This document shows, piece after piece, positions 61,971 to 64,000 of a stretch of DNA of 64,000 nt. The first letter of the stretch is position 1. Each line of letters starts with the position of its first letter. Made by a program: the position numbers and the translations under genes. Below the pieces are notes generated by a model that saw nothing but the letters and a program-made list of their open reading frames with translations, was not told the origin of the DNA and made no database searches. Source of the stretch: Saccharomycopsis crataegensis (taxonomy: Eukaryota > Ascomycota > Saccharomycetes > Ascoideales > Saccharomycopsidaceae); contig NW_027043819.1 of the NCBI RefSeq assembly GCF_037102585.1, positions 2,046,001 through 2,110,000 of the forward strand, read 5' to 3'.

Positions 61971-64000
61971 TCAAGAATCTACCGTTTTCACCTCTGCATC
62001 TGACTGAGGACCAGTCCCACTACCATTGCCACCTCTCAAGGGCTTAACAATTCTAAAATTCAAACCTTTTTTTGTACCGCTAATGTCAGAAAGTTGAACA
62101 ATCGACTTCAGACTCCGATCCTTATCTTCAAAAGAGATATTAGCAGATTTTGATTCAGAATTATCAGATACCCCTTTGGTATTAATAAGTTCCCCTACAT
62201 TGATAGAGCTAATGGATTTCTCTACATTATCCTCCAACTCTGCCGATTCATTAAACGTTGATTCAAATATTGGGGATGTAGGAGACATTAACGATGAGTA
62301 GTTAAAACGAGAATCGGACATGGGAGAAGTAATGATTCTATTTTTATTATTATTTTCATGCAATCTTTTGACAGTTTGAATTCTCAGACTCAACATGCCC
62401 AATTTTTTCTCAAACCCAAGACTTTCACTTTGCGCGGTAGTTTGTTGGGTCTTCACTACCATTTCCAAGGTTTTAATCCGGTCATTTCTGGTTTCGGCAA
62501 TAGATCTGGTGGTTGCAATATCTTTTTTCAAAATTTGGTTTTGGGTTGCCATATCCTCCAATTTCCCCAGCAATTGATCTAATGCTTTTTCTAGCCCAAA
62601 AATCCGTTGCTTATCATTCCTTGTCATCATCTTATTGCGCAATTTATTCTTAAGAGCTTCAATTTCGTTGTTCAAAGACCCATTAGATAACTTTTCAATA
62701 TCAAGCTGCGACTTGAGATACGCAAGTTCATTCCTTTGATTCCCAACGATTTCTGATTCCTTAGCTTTAGAGGCTTCCAATTCTGATATTTTCTCAATAT
62801 AATTACTTACCATTGCTTGGGTGTCAGTAATTTCTCTCTTCAAATCCTCATTTTCCTTCAAGATTTGTATGTCGGTCGTCGAAATATTTGGATCAACTTT
62901 TTGACCTGAACGACTTAAATTTTCAAATGTATCTTCATATCCATCAATGGTTGTGTCATAATCATTCAAACGAGCTAAGATATTATTATCAACATAACTA
63001 CTGTGATTAAGATCACCAACCTTGGACTCATTATGACTTCCATCTCTCGAAGAGAAGGCACTATCAGTAGGTATGGGCAAGTCTACCCAATTTTCATTTG
63101 CGGGCGCAGAACCATTTCTCCAACACCAAAGCTCATCAACAAGTTTAGAAATTAGCTTATCCTTATTAATACCTTCATTTCTAAGCTTCGCTAGACTTTT
63201 TTTCAACTCTTTGGTCGATAGTTCAGTATTTATATGGGCTCTGTTTTTAATTTTCTTTGCCCGAGAGCCAAATCTCAAGGTTGATAATGTTTCATGAGCA
63301 TTGGCAGAAGATGGAGAGCAGTTGATGATTAAGCTCGTACGAGAATTCCCCCCAATAGACTCTTGTAGAATTCTCGTCAACTTAGAATCACGATATGGAA
63401 TATGTTGAGATTTCCCATCAGTTAAAGCATTTATAACGTGACCCAAAGAACTCAACGAGCTATTGATTTTCTTTGCCTCTTCCAAAGTTTGACCTGAAGC
63501 ACCTGTCTTGGCAACTTTTTCAGAGCCCGCTAAGTCAACCAAAAATAAGCTTCCACGCTTGATTAGTCCAGTAGAAATAACCTTCTGGGTGATGATAATT
63601 TGGAAAATAGCATGAGATCTCGATGATTCCTCATTCATTTTAGTTGATGACACTGATCTATTGGCCGACCCTTGTTTCATGAAATTATGTAGTTCATCTG
63701 GAGAAGTTACATAAACTCGGGATAAGCCCTTGACATGAACCCCATTTTCCTTATCTTCATGGATATGTAGATTTGTGGAATTTCCCGAATCATCTAGTAA
63801 ATCACGAATTTTTTCCATGTAGATTTCCATGTATGAAACCCCCACAGTATATTCAATGTCTGAGGAACTTAGCATGATCAAATCAAATATAGTATCAGCA
63901 ATTCTTGGAATCAACCCACGCTGTTCAGCATCATCAATACTCTTCCCCATCATTGTATAAGTCTTACCAGACCCTGTTTGGCCGTAAGCCAAAATAGTCC
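61971..64000 (-). CDS. Kinesin-1 heavy chain, 3' part (continues beyond the window)
   Basis: About 675 residues are visible; the N-terminal start of the motor lies outside. Kinesin-1 is a plus-end-directed microtubule motor for organelle and vesicle transport. Motor motifs are present: P-loop AYGQTGSGKTYTMMG, VSYMEIYMEKIRDLL, switch I NEESSRSHAIF, switch II VDLAGSEK, and HIPYRDSKLTRILQESIGGN. A neck and broken coiled coils follow. Near the C-terminus RIVKPLRGG (bases about 62026-62055) matches the autoinhibitory tail motif of fungal kinesin-1 (IAKPLRGG in Neurospora). S. cerevisiae has only the divergent Smy1, while Candida species keep a KIP4-type homologue. The frame at 63992 is an internal codon, not a start. 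Confidence 0.92.
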   Translation of the reverse strand, partial: TILAYGQTGSGKTYTMMGKSIDDAEQRGLIPRIADTIFDLIMLSSSDIEYTVGVSYMEIYMEKIRDLLDDSGNSTNLHIHEDKENGVHVKGLSRVYVTSPDELHNFMKQGSANRSVSSTKMNEESSRSHAIFQIIITQKVISTGLIKRGSLFLVDLAGSEKVAKTGASGQTLEEAKKINSSLSSLGHVINALTDGKSQHIPYRDSKLTRILQESIGGNSRTSLIINCSPSSANAHETLSTLRFGSRAKKIKNRAHINTELSTKELKKSLAKLRNEGINKDKLISKLVDELWCWRNGSAPANENWVDLPIPTDSAFSSRDGSHNESKVGDLNHSSYVDNNILARLNDYDTTIDGYEDTFENLSRSGQKVDPNISTTDIQILKENEDLKREITDTQAMVSNYIEKISELEASKAKESEIVGNQRNELAYLKSQLDIEKLSNGSLNNEIEALKNKLRNKMMTRNDKQRIFGLEKALDQLLGKLEDMATQNQILKKDIATTRSIAETRNDRIKTLEMVVKTQQTTAQSESLGFEKKLGMLSLRIQTVKRLHENNNKNRIITSPMSDSRFNYSSLMSPTSPIFESTFNESAELEDNVEKSISSINVGELINTKGVSDNSESKSANISFEDKDRSLKSIVQLSDISGTKKGLNFRIVKPLRGGNGSGTGPQSDAEVKTVDS

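Overview
The window is nuclear chromosomal DNA from a budding yeast (Saccharomycotina) outside the Saccharomyces lineage. It is AT-rich and gene-dense, with intron-poor genes. The few introns have yeast-type GTAAGT/GTATGT-like donors, TACTAAC-like branch sites and nearby AG acceptors. TTG is the favoured leucine codon in highly expressed genes. It carries a fungal kinesin-1, a CHY/RING ubiquitin ligase and a probable DUF3112 membrane protein. Its two ribosomal-protein promoters combine TTAGGG (Tbf1-like) and CACGTG (Cbf1-like) sites, as in Candida-type and other pre-duplication yeasts. A CTG codon at a usually hydrophobic position in CPR6 weakly argues for CTG=Leu. The species cannot be named from this window.

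Layout. 1-120 is the 3' end of an unidentified gene. 0.3-8.3 kb: GCN5, ERV29, ZUO1, GLC8 and SKP1. 8.8-19.9 kb: a patatin-like TGL-family protein without the catalytic serine, a seven-span membrane protein, a long AIM14/YNO1-like oxidoreductase and SMI1/KNR4. 20.2-30.4 kb: ALG10, MTC6, a three-exon Cdc20/Cdh1/Ama1-family activator, a globin-like protein and NUS1. 31.1-41.2 kb: ARF1 with a 5'UTR intron, RPL35 with an ATG-only first exon, UFD2, a PEX30-32 family protein, a CWC24 homologue without its RING finger, and RPL38. 41.8-52.5 kb: RBS1-like R3H protein, a cyclin, an EVE-domain protein, CPR6, a two-exon orphan, SRX1 and a Cdc1/Ted1 phosphodiesterase. 52.7-64.0 kb: an orphan nuclear-type protein, a CLD1/ICT1/ECM18 hydrolase, TVP18, the CHY/RING ligase and the 3' part of kinesin-1.

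The genes are ordinary eukaryotic housekeeping genes, not an operon or island. Loose functional themes are ER/Golgi trafficking and glycosylation (ERV29, ARF1, TVP18, ALG10, NUS1, Cdc1/Ted1), ubiquitin-mediated control (SKP1, Ama1-like, UFD2, CHY/RING) and stress (CPR6, SRX1, globin). I saw no transposon, LTR element, CRISPR array or convincing tRNA/rRNA gene.

The points most worth a second look are the degenerate patatin active site, the RING-less Cwc24, the weak first donor in the Ama1-like gene, the two orphan proteins and the shared ribosomal-protein promoter code.
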